A DNA stretch of 64,000 nucleotides from Pseudoalteromonas carrageenovora IAM 12662 (GTDB lineage Bacteria; Pseudomonadota; Gammaproteobacteria; Enterobacterales; Alteromonadaceae). The stretch spans positions 1,487,407 to 1,551,406 of the forward strand of contig NZ_LT965928.1 of the NCBI RefSeq assembly GCF_900239935.1, written 5' to 3'. The notes below the pieces were generated by a model, which saw nothing but the letters and a program-made list of their open reading frames with translations, was not told the origin of the DNA and made no database searches. Every line of letters begins with the position of its first letter. Positions within the stretch are counted from its first letter, which is position 1. The position numbers and the translations under genes were made by a program. Below are positions 1-10,045 of the stretch, piece by piece.

Positions 1-825
1 GAAGATGGTTCTGTTTATATTTTTAGAATGGATGCAAATATTGCCCGTATGCAGCAAAGCTCTGCTTTGTTGAGTTTACCTAGTTTTGATGGCGATATGT
101 TAAAAAACATGATTTTAGAAATAGTGCGCGAATACGCAGACGAAACGCCATTACCACCAGGCTCTATGTATATTCGCCCAACCCACATAGGCACTGAGGC
201 TGCAATTGGTAAAGCGGCAGCACCGTCTATGAGCTCACTTTTATATACATTATTATCGCCTGTGGGCGATTACTTTGCAGGCGGTGCTACCGCACTACGT
301 GTATTACTTGAAGAAGACGGCATGCGCTGTGCGCCGCATATGGGTATGGTTAAAAGCGGTGGTAACTACGCCAGTGCACTTGCACCTATTAGTGCTGCAC
401 GTGAAAAGTATCAAGCAGATCAAATCTTATTTTGCCCAGGTGGCGACGTACAAGAAACCGGCGCAGCTAACTTTATTTTAATTGATGGCAACGAAATTAT
501 TACTAAAGCGCTTGATAGCACGTTTTTACATGGTGTAACGCGTAATAGTATTTTAACCATAGCCAAAGATTTAGGTATGACAGTAAGCGAGCGTAACTTT
601 AGTGTTACTGAGCTACTAGAGCGCGCAGCTAAACCAGGTACAGAGGCTGCACTTTCGGGCACTGCTGCGGTACTTACTGCTGTGGGTACGTTTATTCATA
701 ACGATAAAGAATACAAAGTAGGTACTGGCGAGCCAGGCCCAACTACAGCACGCTTACGCCAAGCATTGAACGATATTCAATGGGGCAGAAGCGAAGATAA
801 GCACGGTTGGTTAACTAAAATCTAA
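1..825 (+). CDS. ilvE: branched-chain amino acid aminotransferase, 3' part (IlvE-type)
   Basis: The frame is open from the first base, so the gene begins upstream; about 274 C-terminal residues are present. The protein looks like a fold-type IV PLP aminotransferase of the large (eukaryote-like) branched-chain class. The segment FRMDANIARMQQSSALLSLP is typical of it, as are SGGNYA, CPGGDVQETGAANF, the TRNSIL stretch and the C-terminal GEPGPTTARLRQAL. The family transfers the amino group between branched-chain amino acids and 2-oxoglutarate in the cytoplasm, the last step of Leu/Ile/Val synthesis. The catalytic lysine falls in the K(S)GGNYA region. A hairpin terminator follows the stop and is shared with the convergent receptor gene. 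The internal ATG at 28 is not the real start because the homology continues upstream of it. Confidence 0.9.
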   Translation, partial: EDGSVYIFRMDANIARMQQSSALLSLPSFDGDMLKNMILEIVREYADETPLPPGSMYIRPTHIGTEAAIGKAAAPSMSSLLYTLLSPVGDYFAGGATALRVLLEEDGMRCAPHMGMVKSGGNYASALAPISAAREKYQADQILFCPGGDVQETGAANFILIDGNEIITKALDSTFLHGVTRNSILTIAKDLGMTVSERNFSVTELLERAAKPGTEAALSGTAAVLTAVGTFIHNDKEYKVGTGEPGPTTARLRQALNDIQWGRSEDKHGWLTKI

Positions 826-846
826 TTGATTTTATAAGCTTACATT

Positions 847-875
847 AAAAAGCCACCGATTAGGTGGCTTTTGTA
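847..875. terminator. bidirectional intrinsic terminator
   Basis: The stem AAAAGCCACC pairs with GGTGGCTTTT across a 5-base loop. There is an A-run on the left and a T-run on the right. It sits between the convergent aminotransferase and TonB-dependent receptor genes and can serve both. Confidence 0.8.
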
Positions 876-905
876 TTTTTAAGTATTTTAAATAGTTTGG
901 TACAG

Positions 906-3473
906 TTAAAACTTCATTTCAATTTTGCCGTATACGTAGCGTCCGTTAAATCCATACGGTGAGAAGCTAGAGTAAGCAAATAAGCGCGAGAAGGTTGTTA
1001 GCTCTTCAACGTTTTCTCGTGTTGCATCTGGGTATACATCAAAAATGTTATTTGCACCTACGCTCAACGATACGTTATTGGTAAGCGCGTAACCGATGTC
1101 TAAGTCGGTGATCCATTTTGGTTTTAACACTTCATTTAGTTCAGCCGTAGATGATGGATCTTGAGTTTCGCCGTAACGAGTTGTTCTAAGCGTGGTACGA
1201 ATATCATCGTTAGTCCACGTAGCACTTAAATTGTATTTGTTACGGGGTGTACTTACCTCAAAACGACGCAGCTCAGTGCCTGAGAATAAGTTGTCTTGAT
1301 CGAACCCTGCTCCTTGTAGCTCGGCTGGTGGATCGATAATATTTGTTACTTCGTTTTTGCCGTAGTTGTAGCCTAAGTTAAAGGCAATATCGCCATAGCC
1401 ATCGGTTGCTACATTGTACGAAGCAACTACATCAACACCACGTGTTTTACTATCAATCGCATTTAAGAAAAAACGACCCTGTGTTGCGCCAGTGCCTGCT
1501 AATAGTTCTTCAATTGCATCGCCCGACAAATTGTTAGATAAAACGATACGGTCATCAATTAATATTTGATAGTAATCAACCGATAAGCTGAAGTTGAAGT
1601 CGGTAGACCACGTAAAGCCGACACCGTAGTTAGTGGCTTCTTCTGCATCAAGACCTGGTGAGCCAAGGGCTTGTGCTACATCGCTACTTGGTGCAAAGGT
1701 GCCTGTTTCGGTTGGCTCGCCATCAACAAATACTGTTGCAACAGATGTAAAGTATTGTTGTTGTAAAGAGGGCGCTCTAAAACCTGTTGATGCCGATGCA
1801 CGAATGGCTAAATCTTCAGTGAGCGAATAACGCGTTGCAATTTTACCATTGAGCGTATCGCCAAAATCAGAGTAATCCTCGTAACGCGCTGCAACAGCTA
1901 TGTTCCAATCATCTGTAAGGTAGGTTTCCAAATCGATGTAAAAGCTAACATTGTGGCGGCTGTTGTCACCTTCAGACTCTGGGGTAAAGCCTGGAAATAC
2001 TTGCGAGCCTGCAGCACCAAACGGGCCATCTTCACCAGTAACTTCACCACCTGGGCCAAATGTCCCTTGTGCGTATGACGCTTCTTCGCCTGCTTCAATT
2101 TTGTAACCTTCTGTACGATACTCTGCGCCAAAAGCAACACTTACCGAGCTGTCTAAAAAGCTTACATCTACTTCGCGATTAAAATCTACGTTTAAAGTAA
2201 GCTGATCGTAAGTCAGGGTGCCGGCATCAAAGCTTGTTTGGCTAGTAGGGCCGTATGATGTATTTAAGCTATTTATAACACCAAACTCAAATGCATCTTG
2301 ACCATAGACTGCCGATACATCGTAATTCCATTCGCTTAAAAATCCTTTAACGCCAAGCGCTAATGAAAAGTCGTTTATGTCTGAGGTGATCACCGGTAAA
2401 AAGCCGTCAGGGTAAATTTCTTCTATATTACGGCTGTCGCTTGCACGGCGATAAAACCCGCCGCCTTCACCTTCACGTTTAGAGTAAGAACCAAATGAAT
2501 AGAGCTCAGCATCGTTAGTGAGTTGTAGAGCTGAGTTATAAAAAACAGAGAAATCTTCTACATCACCATTACCAAAGTTATGGTTGTAACGGTTTACTGT
2601 GAGTTCACGAGGGTCGAGTGAGCCATCGTCTAAGCGATCGTAGTTTTCGCGTTGATCGTAGTCTGAACGGTTTGTAGAGTGGCGGTCGCGGTATTCAGTC
2701 GAAATGTTTAAAAAGCCATTTTCGCCCAGTTCAAAACCCATATTACCTTGAAGCGTTAAAGTTTGTCCGTCTGTTAATGAGCGATCGCCGCCTTCGGTAA
2801 ATGCTAAATTACCATCGCTACCCTCAGATACAGATTCAAGCTGAGGTACGCCATCCATTTCGGTTACATTTGCGCCATAAATTGCAGCTACAGATCCGCC
2901 GCTACTTGCACTTTTAAGTACAATATTAATAACACCCGCTATTGCATCAGAGCCATATTGCGCAGCTGCACCATCGCGCAATACTTCAATGCGCTCAATA
3001 GCGTTTGCTGGTATTGCATTTAAATCTACAGACGAAGAGCCACGACCTGTTGAGCCATTTAAGTTAAGTAATGCATTACTGTGACGGCGCTTACCATTAA
3101 CAAGTACTAGAGTGTGATCGGGTGCTAAACCACGAAGCTGTGCAGGGCGTACATGGTCACTACCATCAGTAAGAGATGCCTGCGGAAAGTTAAAGCTTGG
3201 TAATAAGTTACTTAATAATGCGTTTGTTTCGGTAAGGCCTGAGCTTTTAAGTGCATCGGCGCCAATAATATCAATAGGCACAGCGCTGTCTTCTACTGTG
3301 CGGCCTAATCGGCGAGAGCCAATAACGCTTATTTGTTCTATGTCTTTTTGTGCTTGTGGCTCTTGTTCTGCAGCATTAATTGAAAAACTACCCAGTAAGG
3401 CTGCTGATACGCTTAACGCCAGCAGTTTTTGTGGGGCAGTTTGTTGTAATTTAAATAATGGTCTTTTATTCAT
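906..3473 (-). CDS. TonB-dependent outer-membrane receptor
   Basis: This 855-residue protein has a signal peptide that ends near residue 35 (ALLGSFSINAA). A plug domain follows (about 50-185, with VEDSAVPIDIIGADAL, LRGLAPDHTLVLVNGKRR and IERIEVLRDGAAAQYGSDAIAGVINI). The rest is a long beta-barrel ending in ...GKIEMKF, with the aromatic last residue expected of outer-membrane barrels. The family imports siderophores, vitamins or glycans using TonB energy. The plug resembles the iron-complex/oligosaccharide receptors that are numerous in marine Alteromonadales. Nothing nearby (no SusD, no glycosidase, no siderophore gene) indicates a substrate. The gene is monocistronic, with a 530-base AT-rich upstream region. 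Confidence 0.92.
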   Translation of the reverse strand: MNKRPLFKLQQTAPQKLLALSVSAALLGSFSINAAEQEPQAQKDIEQISVIGSRRLGRTVEDSAVPIDIIGADALKSSGLTETNALLSNLLPSFNFPQASLTDGSDHVRPAQLRGLAPDHTLVLVNGKRRHSNALLNLNGSTGRGSSSVDLNAIPANAIERIEVLRDGAAAQYGSDAIAGVINIVLKSASSGGSVAAIYGANVTEMDGVPQLESVSEGSDGNLAFTEGGDRSLTDGQTLTLQGNMGFELGENGFLNISTEYRDRHSTNRSDYDQRENYDRLDDGSLDPRELTVNRYNHNFGNGDVEDFSVFYNSALQLTNDAELYSFGSYSKREGEGGGFYRRASDSRNIEEIYPDGFLPVITSDINDFSLALGVKGFLSEWNYDVSAVYGQDAFEFGVINSLNTSYGPTSQTSFDAGTLTYDQLTLNVDFNREVDVSFLDSSVSVAFGAEYRTEGYKIEAGEEASYAQGTFGPGGEVTGEDGPFGAAGSQVFPGFTPESEGDNSRHNVSFYIDLETYLTDDWNIAVAARYEDYSDFGDTLNGKIATRYSLTEDLAIRASASTGFRAPSLQQQYFTSVATVFVDGEPTETGTFAPSSDVAQALGSPGLDAEEATNYGVGFTWSTDFNFSLSVDYYQILIDDRIVLSNNLSGDAIEELLAGTGATQGRFFLNAIDSKTRGVDVVASYNVATDGYGDIAFNLGYNYGKNEVTNIIDPPAELQGAGFDQDNLFSGTELRRFEVSTPRNKYNLSATWTNDDIRTTLRTTRYGETQDPSSTAELNEVLKPKWITDLDIGYALTNNVSLSVGANNIFDVYPDATRENVEELTTFSRLFAYSSFSPYGFNGRYVYGKIEMKF

Positions 3474-4005
3474 GTTGTTTTTCCCTCAAACCCATTGAAT
3501 TATTTTGGTGTTGTATAAGTAAACCCTTTGGGCTTACTTAGGCTTTTATATAAGCCTGTTTTTAACAAATTGCTTTGTTACTTAGAACATATACGGCATT
3601 AACAAACTGAGTCAATTGAATAACATTCAATTAAACTGAATGTTTTTATAATTACATTTTACTAATTTTTATATTCAAAGTGATTTTAGTTATATAGAAA
3701 TAGAGATGTGTAAGTTACTGATGGGCAATAAGTTATTTTTAAAAAGGCGGGTTAACGTTTAATTAACTGGTAAGATGAGGTGGTAATTTAAAGTGATTGT
3801 TTGTAAAGGTCTATTTTTATTGGCTTGGCAATTAATTAAGATCTAATTATAAATAAATTTAAAACATAAAAATAAAAAACGGCTTTTAAATGTTAATTAA
3901 ATTAACATTTAAAAGCCGTTTAAAAAATAAGTACGTTGTAATAAATGCCTATACTTTAAATATAGAAGAAACTGCCTTTTTATAAAAAATTGATATAAAA
4001 ATAAG
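3474..4005. other. AT-rich intergenic region upstream of the receptor gene
   Basis: There is no credible coding frame in these 532 bases. The right part holds a perfect 21-bp inverted repeat, listed separately. The left part should contain the receptor promoter. No convincing Fur box or other operator was recognised by eye. Confidence 0.6.
3877..3921. terminator. perfect 21-bp inverted repeat, likely terminator of the Mpo1-like gene
   Basis: The arms 3877-3897 and 3901-3921 (AAACGGCTTTTAAATGTTAAT and its exact complement) flank a 3-base TAA loop. A-rich sequence lies to the left and TAAAAAA to the right, so it works as an intrinsic terminator in either direction. It lies 85 bases beyond the stop of the minus-strand gene at 4006-4317. 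The perfect 21-bp stem is longer than the other terminators here. Confidence 0.7.
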
Positions 4006-4317
4006 TTAAAATTTTATTTTGCCAGTTAGCATATCTTTAAACATTACCCAATCTCCCCACAAACTATAAAAAGGATGTTTAAAAGTTGCGGGGCGGTTTT
4101 TTTCAAAAAAGAAGTGCCCAATCCAAGCAAACCCGTAGCCAATAACAGGCAATAACCATAATAGGCTGTATTGCTGTTTTAATAGCGCGATTATAATAAC
4201 TGCAAGTACAAGTACGCTACCCACAAAGTGTAAACGGCGGCAGGTAACATTTCGATGTTCTTTTAAATAATAAGGGTAAAATGCCTTAAAGCTCTTAAAC
4301 GAGTGTTCGTTTTCCAT
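4006..4317 (-). CDS. DUF962 / Mpo1-like small membrane protein
   Basis: This 103-residue protein begins FKSFKAFYPYYLKEHRNVTCRRLHFVG. It has hydrophobic segments at about 29-45 and 50-66, and a conserved GYGFAWIGHFFFEKNRPATF stretch followed by HPFYSLWGDW. These match the DUF962 (YGL010w/Mpo1-like) family, whose yeast member is an iron-dependent fatty-acid 2-hydroxylase/dioxygenase. The histidines in FYPYYLKEH, RLHF, WIGHFF and FKHPF are the conserved putative metal ligands. The bacterial function is not established. It stands alone, convergent towards the receptor promoter region, and ends at a strong terminator. Confidence 0.82.
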   Translation of the reverse strand: MENEHSFKSFKAFYPYYLKEHRNVTCRRLHFVGSVLVLAVIIIALLKQQYSLLWLLPVIGYGFAWIGHFFFEKNRPATFKHPFYSLWGDWVMFKDMLTGKIKF

Positions 4318-4476
4318 AATGTAGTCTTTTATAGTTATTAATTATAAATACCATTAAAGCTTAAGTTTACATTTGTTTACAGCAATAAATGTTGCATAGC
4401 GCATCTGAATAGACAGAAGAGCTAAAAGTTAATAGCTTAAGGCTATTATTTATAACAAAGAAGAACGGAACTCCTA

Positions 4477-6633
4477 ATGTTTAAACATACTCTAGCATGT
4501 GCTCTACTTGTAGCACTTAGTGGCTGTTCAGAGCCAACCAATACGGTAACGCAAGAAGAAGTAAAACCACCTATGAAACAAGTTAACGCAGTTATATACC
4601 CAGAAACAAAAAAAGGTGACGTAGTAGATACCTATTTTGAAGAAACTTTTGCAGACCCTTATCGCTGGCTAGAAGATGATATGAGCGAAGAGACCGCTGA
4701 TTGGGTTAAAACGCAAAACAATTTAACGTTTTCTTATTTAGAGCAAATACCTTATCGCGATAAGTTAAAGCAGCGCCTTAAAAAACTAATGAACTACGAA
4801 AAAATAGGTTCTCCTTTCACTGAAGGCGATTACACCTATTTTTACAAAAACGATGGACTACAAAACCAATATGTTTTGTATCGCAGTAAAAATGGCGGTG
4901 AAGTTGAAGTATTTTTAGATCCAAACAAATTTAGTGACGATGGCACGACGTCTATGTCGGGTTTATCGTTTTCAAAAGATGGCTCATTATTAGCGTATCA
5001 AATATCTGAAGGCGGTAGTGATTGGCGTAAAATTATTGTTATTGATACTCATACTAAAGAGCAAGTTGAGGAAGCACTTGTTGATGTTAAATTTAGCGGT
5101 ATTGATTGGCTAGGTAACGAGGGCTTTTATTATTCAAGCTACGATAAACCTAAAGGCAGTGAGCTTTCGGCTAAAACTGATCAGCATAAAGCGTATTATC
5201 ATAAATTAGGGACAAAGCAATCTACCGACAATGTAGTGTTTGGTGAAACTGATGCGCAAAAACACCGCTATGTTGGCGCTGATGTAACTCATGATGGTCA
5301 TTACTTAATTATTTCGGCAAGTACGTCTACTTCAGGTAATAAGCTATTTATAAAAGACTTAACAAAAGAAAACAGTGAATTTATAACGGTTGTTGATAAT
5401 ACTGATTCAGATATATCAGTTATTGATAACGAAGGTAGTAAGCTGTTTTTAGTTACTAACTTAAATGCGCCAAACAAAAAAGTAGTGACAGTAGATGCTG
5501 CCAATCCAACACCTGATAACTGGGTCGATTTAATTCCAGAGACAAAAAACGTATTAAATCTTACAAAAGGTGGCGATACCTTTTTTGCCAACTATATGGT
5601 TGATGCAATTTCGAAGGTAAAACAGTACAACCAAAAAGGTGAGTTGATTCGTGAAATTGCCTTACCGGGTGTAGGCACCGCACGTGGGTTTGGTGGTAAA
5701 AAAGATCAAACAACGCTTTATTACTCATTTACTAACTACACAACACCGGGCACAACCTATACATTTGATGTATCAACTGGTGAATCGGGTGTTTATCTTA
5801 AGTCGGCTATTGATTTTAATAGCGACGATTACACGTCTGAGCAAGTGTTTTACACATCAAAAGACGGCACAAAAATTCCGATGGTCATTACCTATAAAAC
5901 AGGCATTAAACTTGATGGTTCAAACCCAACTATTTTATATGGTTACGGTGGTTTTAATATTAGTTTAACACCAAGCTTTAGCCCGATTAATGCTGTGTGG
6001 CTTGAGCAAGGTGGCGTGTATGCCGTTGCTAATATTCGTGGTGGCGGTGAATACGGTAAAGATTGGCACAATGCAGGTACAAAACTTCAAAAGCAGAATG
6101 TGTTTGATGACTTTATTGCCGCAGCTGAATATTTAAAAGATAAAAAATACACCTCTAAAAAGCGTTTAGCACTTCGTGGTGGCTCTAACGGAGGCTTATT
6201 AGTTGGCGCTGTAATGACGCAGCGTCCTGACTTATTTCAAGTGGCTCTACCTGCTGTAGGCGTACTTGATATGCTGCGCTATCATACATTTACCGCGGGA
6301 GCTGGCTGGGCATACGACTATGGCACCAGTGAGCAAAGTAAAGAAATGTTTGAATACATAAAAGGGTACTCACCACTTCATAATGTAAAAGCAGGTGTTG
6401 AATATCCAGCCACTATGATCACCACGGGCGATCATGATGACCGCGTTGTCCCTTCACATTCGTTTAAGTTTGCAGCTGAGCTTCAAGCAAAGCAAACAGG
6501 TAGTAATCCAACGCTTATTCGCATAGAAACAAATGCAGGGCATGGCGCAGGTACGCCAACAAGTAAAACGATTGAGCAATACGCTGATATATTTGGCTTT
6601 ACCCTATATAACATGGGTATTGAGTCTTTATAA
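4477..6633 (+). CDS. prolyl oligopeptidase family serine peptidase (S9A), lipoprotein
   Basis: The protein has 718 residues. It starts with a lipoprotein signal peptide (LVALSGC, lipobox cysteine at 16), so it is probably anchored in the periplasmic or outer membrane. The N-terminal beta-propeller begins with [27 protein letters not shown]. The C-terminal alpha/beta-hydrolase domain carries the catalytic serine in RGGSNGGLL, the aspartate in [14 protein letters not shown] and the histidine in NAGHGAGTP. The family cleaves after proline in oligopeptides. Length and triad are complete. It is monocistronic, with a perfect hairpin terminator 20 bases after the stop. The sequence gives no direct sign of regulation. 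Confidence 0.94.
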   Translation: MFKHTLACALLVALSGCSEPTNTVTQEEVKPPMKQVNAVIYPETKKGDVVDTYFEETFADPYRWLEDDMSEETADWVKTQNNLTFSYLEQIPYRDKLKQRLKKLMNYEKIGSPFTEGDYTYFYKNDGLQNQYVLYRSKNGGEVEVFLDPNKFSDDGTTSMSGLSFSKDGSLLAYQISEGGSDWRKIIVIDTHTKEQVEEALVDVKFSGIDWLGNEGFYYSSYDKPKGSELSAKTDQHKAYYHKLGTKQSTDNVVFGETDAQKHRYVGADVTHDGHYLIISASTSTSGNKLFIKDLTKENSEFITVVDNTDSDISVIDNEGSKLFLVTNLNAPNKKVVTVDAANPTPDNWVDLIPETKNVLNLTKGGDTFFANYMVDAISKVKQYNQKGELIREIALPGVGTARGFGGKKDQTTLYYSFTNYTTPGTTYTFDVSTGESGVYLKSAIDFNSDDYTSEQVFYTSKDGTKIPMVITYKTGIKLDGSNPTILYGYGGFNISLTPSFSPINAVWLEQGGVYAVANIRGGGEYGKDWHNAGTKLQKQNVFDDFIAAAEYLKDKKYTSKKRLALRGGSNGGLLVGAVMTQRPDLFQVALPAVGVLDMLRYHTFTAGAGWAYDYGTSEQSKEMFEYIKGYSPLHNVKAGVEYPATMITTGDHDDRVVPSHSFKFAAELQAKQTGSNPTLIRIETNAGHGAGTPTSKTIEQYADIFGFTLYNMGIESL

Positions 6634-6652
6634 AAGCGCTAACTAGCTAAGC

Positions 6653-6690
6653 AAAAAGGCCGAGTAAATTTAATTTACTCGGCCTTTTTA
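6653..6690. terminator. intrinsic terminator between convergent genes
   Basis: A perfect 18-bp stem (AAAAAGGCCGAGTAAATT and its complement) is bounded by A and T runs. It can terminate both the prolyl oligopeptidase gene and the dGTPase gene facing it. Confidence 0.85.
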
Positions 6691-6748
6691 ATATTGATTA
6701 CGGCTTATTATACCAATTCGCTTAATTAAGTATTATTGCACATTGGCA

Positions 6749-8041
6749 CTACTGTACGGGTGAGAATAAACGCTGATAGGTTTTATAAGCGTATTCGTCG
6801 CTCATGCCGCTTAGGTAGTCGCAAATTATTCGCATCCCTTGGTTTTGTTTTTCAGCGTCTATGTAAAGTGCTTGAGTTGTTTCGGGTAATAAACGCAGCG
6901 GGTCGCTTGCAAACGCTGTAAATAACTCTATTAGTAAATTTTGACCTTTAAACTCTATTTGCTGCATCTCGGGGTCGCGTATTAAGCGTTGAAATACAAA
7001 ATGCTTGAGTATTTGTAGTGCGTGCTCGTATTGCGCGTCTAACTTTGCGGTGTACTTTAAAATAGGGCATTCAAAGACATCGTTTTGAATATCTAAATGT
7101 ATATGAATAATAAAGGTATTAACCAGCTCGCCTATCGCATCTTTTCGCTCATAATCATTTTTTGAAAATAAACGCTGCGTGAGAGATTCAAGCATGGAGT
7201 TTAACCACTCATAGTTAAGCGCTTTTAAATGAGGCAGAGCATGGGTTTGCCAATCATCTAATGTGAGCACTTGCGTGGCGATTGCATCTTCTAGGTCGTG
7301 CACTGCGTAGGCTATATCGTCGGCATGTTCCATTATGGCGCTGTCGAGTGATTTATACGTTGTTTTGGCGCGGTATTTATCTATAGGTGCATTGTTACTT
7401 AAAAGCTGCTTATCGCTTTGACTAAGGGGCTCTATGATCCAGTTAAATATAGCGCAATCATCGTTATACAATCCTTTGGCGGGTCGCCAATCATCAGCTT
7501 TAATAAATGAGCGTGTGTTATTTACCTCTGGAATGGTGTGCCATAACTCGTTTATAAATGCAGGGTATTTGATAAAGCCCAGTAAAGTACGGCGTGTTAA
7601 GTTCATGCCATGACCGTTCGAATAGGGCTCAAGCTTTGCAACAATACGTAAGGTTTGCGCGTTGCCTTCAAAACCACCGTGATCTCGCATCATGTAATTA
7701 AGGGCTATTTCGCCGCCGTGGCCAAAGGGCGGGTGGCCAATATCGTGTGCTAGGCATAAGGTTTCAAGTAGCCCAGTCGAAGGAAAGTGCTCAAAATCAC
7801 TGTGTTGAGTTCTTAAATGGCGCAGTATGCCGGTGCCAATTTGCGATACCTCTAAAGAGTGCGTTAAACGTGTACGATAAAAATCGTTAAGGCCAATCCC
7901 CATAATTTGAGTTTTAGCTTGTAAGCGCCTAAATGCTGCTGCATGAATAATACGAGAACGATCTACCTGCCAGGGTGAGCGATTATCGTTTGGGCGGTGT
8001 TTATATTGCTCTATTATTCGGCTTTGCCATTGTTTATCCAT
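6749..8041 (-). CDS. dgt: deoxyguanosinetriphosphate triphosphohydrolase-like protein
   Basis: This 430-residue HD-superfamily nucleotidase has the metal-binding histidine in RTRLTHSLEVSQIGTGI, the HD motif in LCLAHDIGHPPFGHGGEIAL and the downstream aspartate in EHADDIAYAVHDLEDAI. The family hydrolyses dNTPs, classically dGTP, to the deoxynucleoside and triphosphate, affecting dNTP pools. The length and the RIIHAAAFRRLQAKTQIMG N-terminus fit the Vibrio/Shewanella dGTPase-like subfamily rather than E. coli Dgt itself. Some relatives act in phage defence, but nothing here points to that. A copy of the dispersed repeat lies upstream, after about 150 bases. Confidence 0.9.
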   Translation of the reverse strand: MDKQWQSRIIEQYKHRPNDNRSPWQVDRSRIIHAAAFRRLQAKTQIMGIGLNDFYRTRLTHSLEVSQIGTGILRHLRTQHSDFEHFPSTGLLETLCLAHDIGHPPFGHGGEIALNYMMRDHGGFEGNAQTLRIVAKLEPYSNGHGMNLTRRTLLGFIKYPAFINELWHTIPEVNNTRSFIKADDWRPAKGLYNDDCAIFNWIIEPLSQSDKQLLSNNAPIDKYRAKTTYKSLDSAIMEHADDIAYAVHDLEDAIATQVLTLDDWQTHALPHLKALNYEWLNSMLESLTQRLFSKNDYERKDAIGELVNTFIIHIHLDIQNDVFECPILKYTAKLDAQYEHALQILKHFVFQRLIRDPEMQQIEFKGQNLLIELFTAFASDPLRLLPETTQALYIDAEKQNQGMRIICDYLSGMSDEYAYKTYQRLFSPVQ

Positions 8042-8196
8042 ACTGCTTTACTCACAAAACGTTATTAAACACGGTATTAGCTCAGTATACCTTTGCGGTT
8101 ATAAATTGCGAATGAACAAAGTGCGTTATTCGCCTTTATAAAGTGGCTTAGGTATAATGCGCGTTCGTATGTATGTGTATTACCCATGCATAAGCA

Positions 8197-8507
8197 GGGC
8201 GTGTTGATCTTTGTGGATTAAATTTGTTCAATCTAGGGGCGATTTTATCGCGGCGAGAGATTTGTAACCTAGTGGGCTCGATAACTGCTCCTGCGTTATT
8301 CTACTGGCTTACATCCATGTAAGAATAAGTAAAAATTGAGCAACAATGAGTTAATCGCCCTTAGGAAGAACCCTTTGGGCAGCGCATGTTTGGCATTTAT
8401 GCTGCGTTATCGCCTATTTATGGGGAATAACCACACTACATAGGCTCTGCTTTGCCTAAATGCCAAACACACTGCTGCAAACTTAATCACTAAAGGTCAA
8501 TACGCCC
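8197..8507 (+). repeat. dispersed TA-flanked element, copy 1 (long form, 311 bp)
   Basis: This non-coding element starts GGGCGTGTTGATCTTT and ends with the inverted AAAGGTCAATACGCCC. TA follows the right end; the left flank reads CA. It contains the family's shared blocks: TTGTTCAATCTAGGGGCGAT, GCGGCGAGAGATTTGTAACC, GAGCAACAATGAG and AACCACACTACATAGGCTCTG. It also has a 47-base block with CTCCTGCGTTATTCTACTGG that is absent from the short copies at 45967 and 51505. There is no ORF, so it would be mobilised in trans. It fills the gap between the dgt promoter region and the glucosaminidase gene. Confidence 0.85.
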
Positions 8508-8528
8508 TAATATTAATAGAGAGAATAG

Positions 8529-9335
8529 ATGTTAAAAACGATTTTTAAGCTTTTACTAACTGTATTTTTTGTTTGGGCACTTGCTTACCCGTTTATACAA
8601 AGCGATGACATTGATTTAGACGAGCAAACGTCTGAACAACCAAAAAAAGTTAAGAAAATAGAAAAACCACTTCATAACGTTAAGCTACCAAAATTTTCTG
8701 AATTTGCTGATGTAAAAGAAAAAAAGCATGCCTTTTTTAGCTTTATTCGACCACATGTAGATGCTGAAAATAAAAAAATATTACAGCAACGTGCAAAATT
8801 AGAAATTGCTCGTATGATGCTTGAAAATAACGAACCTCTTTTGAAAAAACAAAACAAAGATGCGGCTCAAATATTGAAGTCGTACGGCTTACCTGAAACG
8901 GTTAATACGCTTAATATTACTCAAGCGCTGCGCCGTGTGGATATTATTCCTAAAGAGCTGGCGCTAATGCAAGCTGCGAATGAATCGGCGTGGGGTACTT
9001 CACGGTTTGCACGCATAGGCCTTAACTTTTTTGGTCAGTGGTGTTACTCAAAAGGCTGTGGCATGGTACCAAAGCGCAGAAACACAGGGGCTGCACACGA
9101 AGTTGCTGCGTTTAAGTCGGTACGTGCTGCTGTTAGCTCATACTTTAAAAATATAAATACTCATAATGCTTACAAAGAGCTGCGCGCTATACGAGCAAAC
9201 TTACGTTTAGAGCAAAAGCCAATTTTAGCCACAGAGCTAACGCATGGTTTAATGTCGTATTCAGAGCGTGGCGAAGCTTATATAGAAGAGCTAAACACAA
9301 TGATTAACCAAAATAGAGCTTACTTTGATGAATAA
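8529..9335 (+). CDS. Bax-like glucosaminidase-domain protein
   Basis: The protein has 268 residues. An N-terminal membrane anchor or signal (LKTIFKLLLTVFFVWALAYPF) is followed by a charged linker. The C-terminal glucosaminidase domain starts near residue 140. The likely catalytic glutamate lies in LMQAANESAWGTSRFARIGLNFFGQWCY, and the conserved AFKSVRAAVSSYFKNINTHNAY stretch follows. The family (E. coli Bax, related to FlgJ and LytG) cleaves the GlcNAc linkage in peptidoglycan at the envelope. Its last bases overlap the start of the next gene (GATGAATAA), so the two are translationally coupled. Confidence 0.88.
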   Translation: MLKTIFKLLLTVFFVWALAYPFIQSDDIDLDEQTSEQPKKVKKIEKPLHNVKLPKFSEFADVKEKKHAFFSFIRPHVDAENKKILQQRAKLEIARMMLENNEPLLKKQNKDAAQILKSYGLPETVNTLNITQALRRVDIIPKELALMQAANESAWGTSRFARIGLNFFGQWCYSKGCGMVPKRRNTGAAHEVAAFKSVRAAVSSYFKNINTHNAYKELRAIRANLRLEQKPILATELTHGLMSYSERGEAYIEELNTMINQNRAYFDE

Positions 9336-9996
9336 AGGTATTTTAAAAAGAACTAAAGCGATATCACTATTATTGCTAAGTGCTGTAGCACTAAACGTTA
9401 GCGCTAAAGAATTTGTTATGTCGTATGACGGGTTTTATGATCGATTAGAGGTTGTCAATAAAGGCGATTTTCAATATGCACGAGTCAACTTTTACATTAG
9501 CGATATTGCGACCAACGAAGCGTGTGCAATAAAAAGCGGCACAATTTTAACCGAAAACAACGAATACCCGCTTAACTTTACCGATAAAGCTCAATTACTT
9601 TTGCCGTTTGATAAACAGCTTGATACCGACAAAGCTGTTATTGTCGTTGAGCCGCAAAACCCAAACCATGATTGCCAACTTAAATTGCAAATAGAGGCAA
9701 ATGAGCTTGAAGGGCTGACACTTTCTAAGCAGTCTTTATATACCATTAATACCGAATTAGATGAACTGCTAACTGACTTGTCCGGCTTTTTTGTAAGTAA
9801 GCTAATGTGGTTTTTACTGCCAGAGCAAAAAGGTGTTGCGGCTACATTTAATGCACCAACACAATTAGCTGACAAAAATATTAAGTGTGAAAAATCAGTT
9901 TGTTACTTTGCAGTTGAAGATGACTGGGAAGACGACGCAACCATACTAGGTAATATTAATAATGTAGTTAAAGTAACGCCTTGGATTGCAAAGTAA
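9328..9996 (+). CDS. secreted DUF2987-type protein
   Basis: The 222-residue protein has a signal peptide (KAISLLLLSAVALNVSA) and then KEFVMSYDGFYDRLEVVNKGDFQYARVNFYI. This opening and the length match what I recall of DUF2987 proteins of Shewanella and Vibrio, whose role is unknown. Four cysteines (NEACAIK, HDCQLK, IKCEKSVCYF) could form disulfides in the periplasm. The ATG at 9328 overlaps the previous stop by eight bases and is preferred to the TTG one codon upstream. Coupling to the glucosaminidase suggests an envelope role (inference). A strong terminator follows. Confidence 0.75.
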   Translation: MNKGILKRTKAISLLLLSAVALNVSAKEFVMSYDGFYDRLEVVNKGDFQYARVNFYISDIATNEACAIKSGTILTENNEYPLNFTDKAQLLLPFDKQLDTDKAVIVVEPQNPNHDCQLKLQIEANELEGLTLSKQSLYTINTELDELLTDLSGFFVSKLMWFLLPEQKGVAATFNAPTQLADKNIKCEKSVCYFAVEDDWEDDATILGNINNVVKVTPWIAK

Positions 9997-10014
9997 GTAT
10001 TTAACACTCGATAC

Positions 10015-10042
10015 AAAAAAACGGCGCGTTGCGCCGTTTTTG
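10015..10042. terminator. bidirectional intrinsic terminator
   Basis: The GC-rich stem AAAAACGGCGC / GCGCCGTTTTT with a GTT loop lies between the convergent DUF2987-type and LacI-family genes. Confidence 0.88.
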
Positions 10043-10045
10043 TTT

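Noticed and set aside
906..3473. TonB-dependent receptor as part of the beta-glucan locus
   Set aside because: It is 7 kb from the locus with several unrelated genes between, and no LacI-type operator was seen upstream.
6749..8041. dGTPase as an anti-phage defence gene
   Set aside because: Some relatives have this role, but there are no defence neighbours and the sequence fits the widespread housekeeping subfamily.
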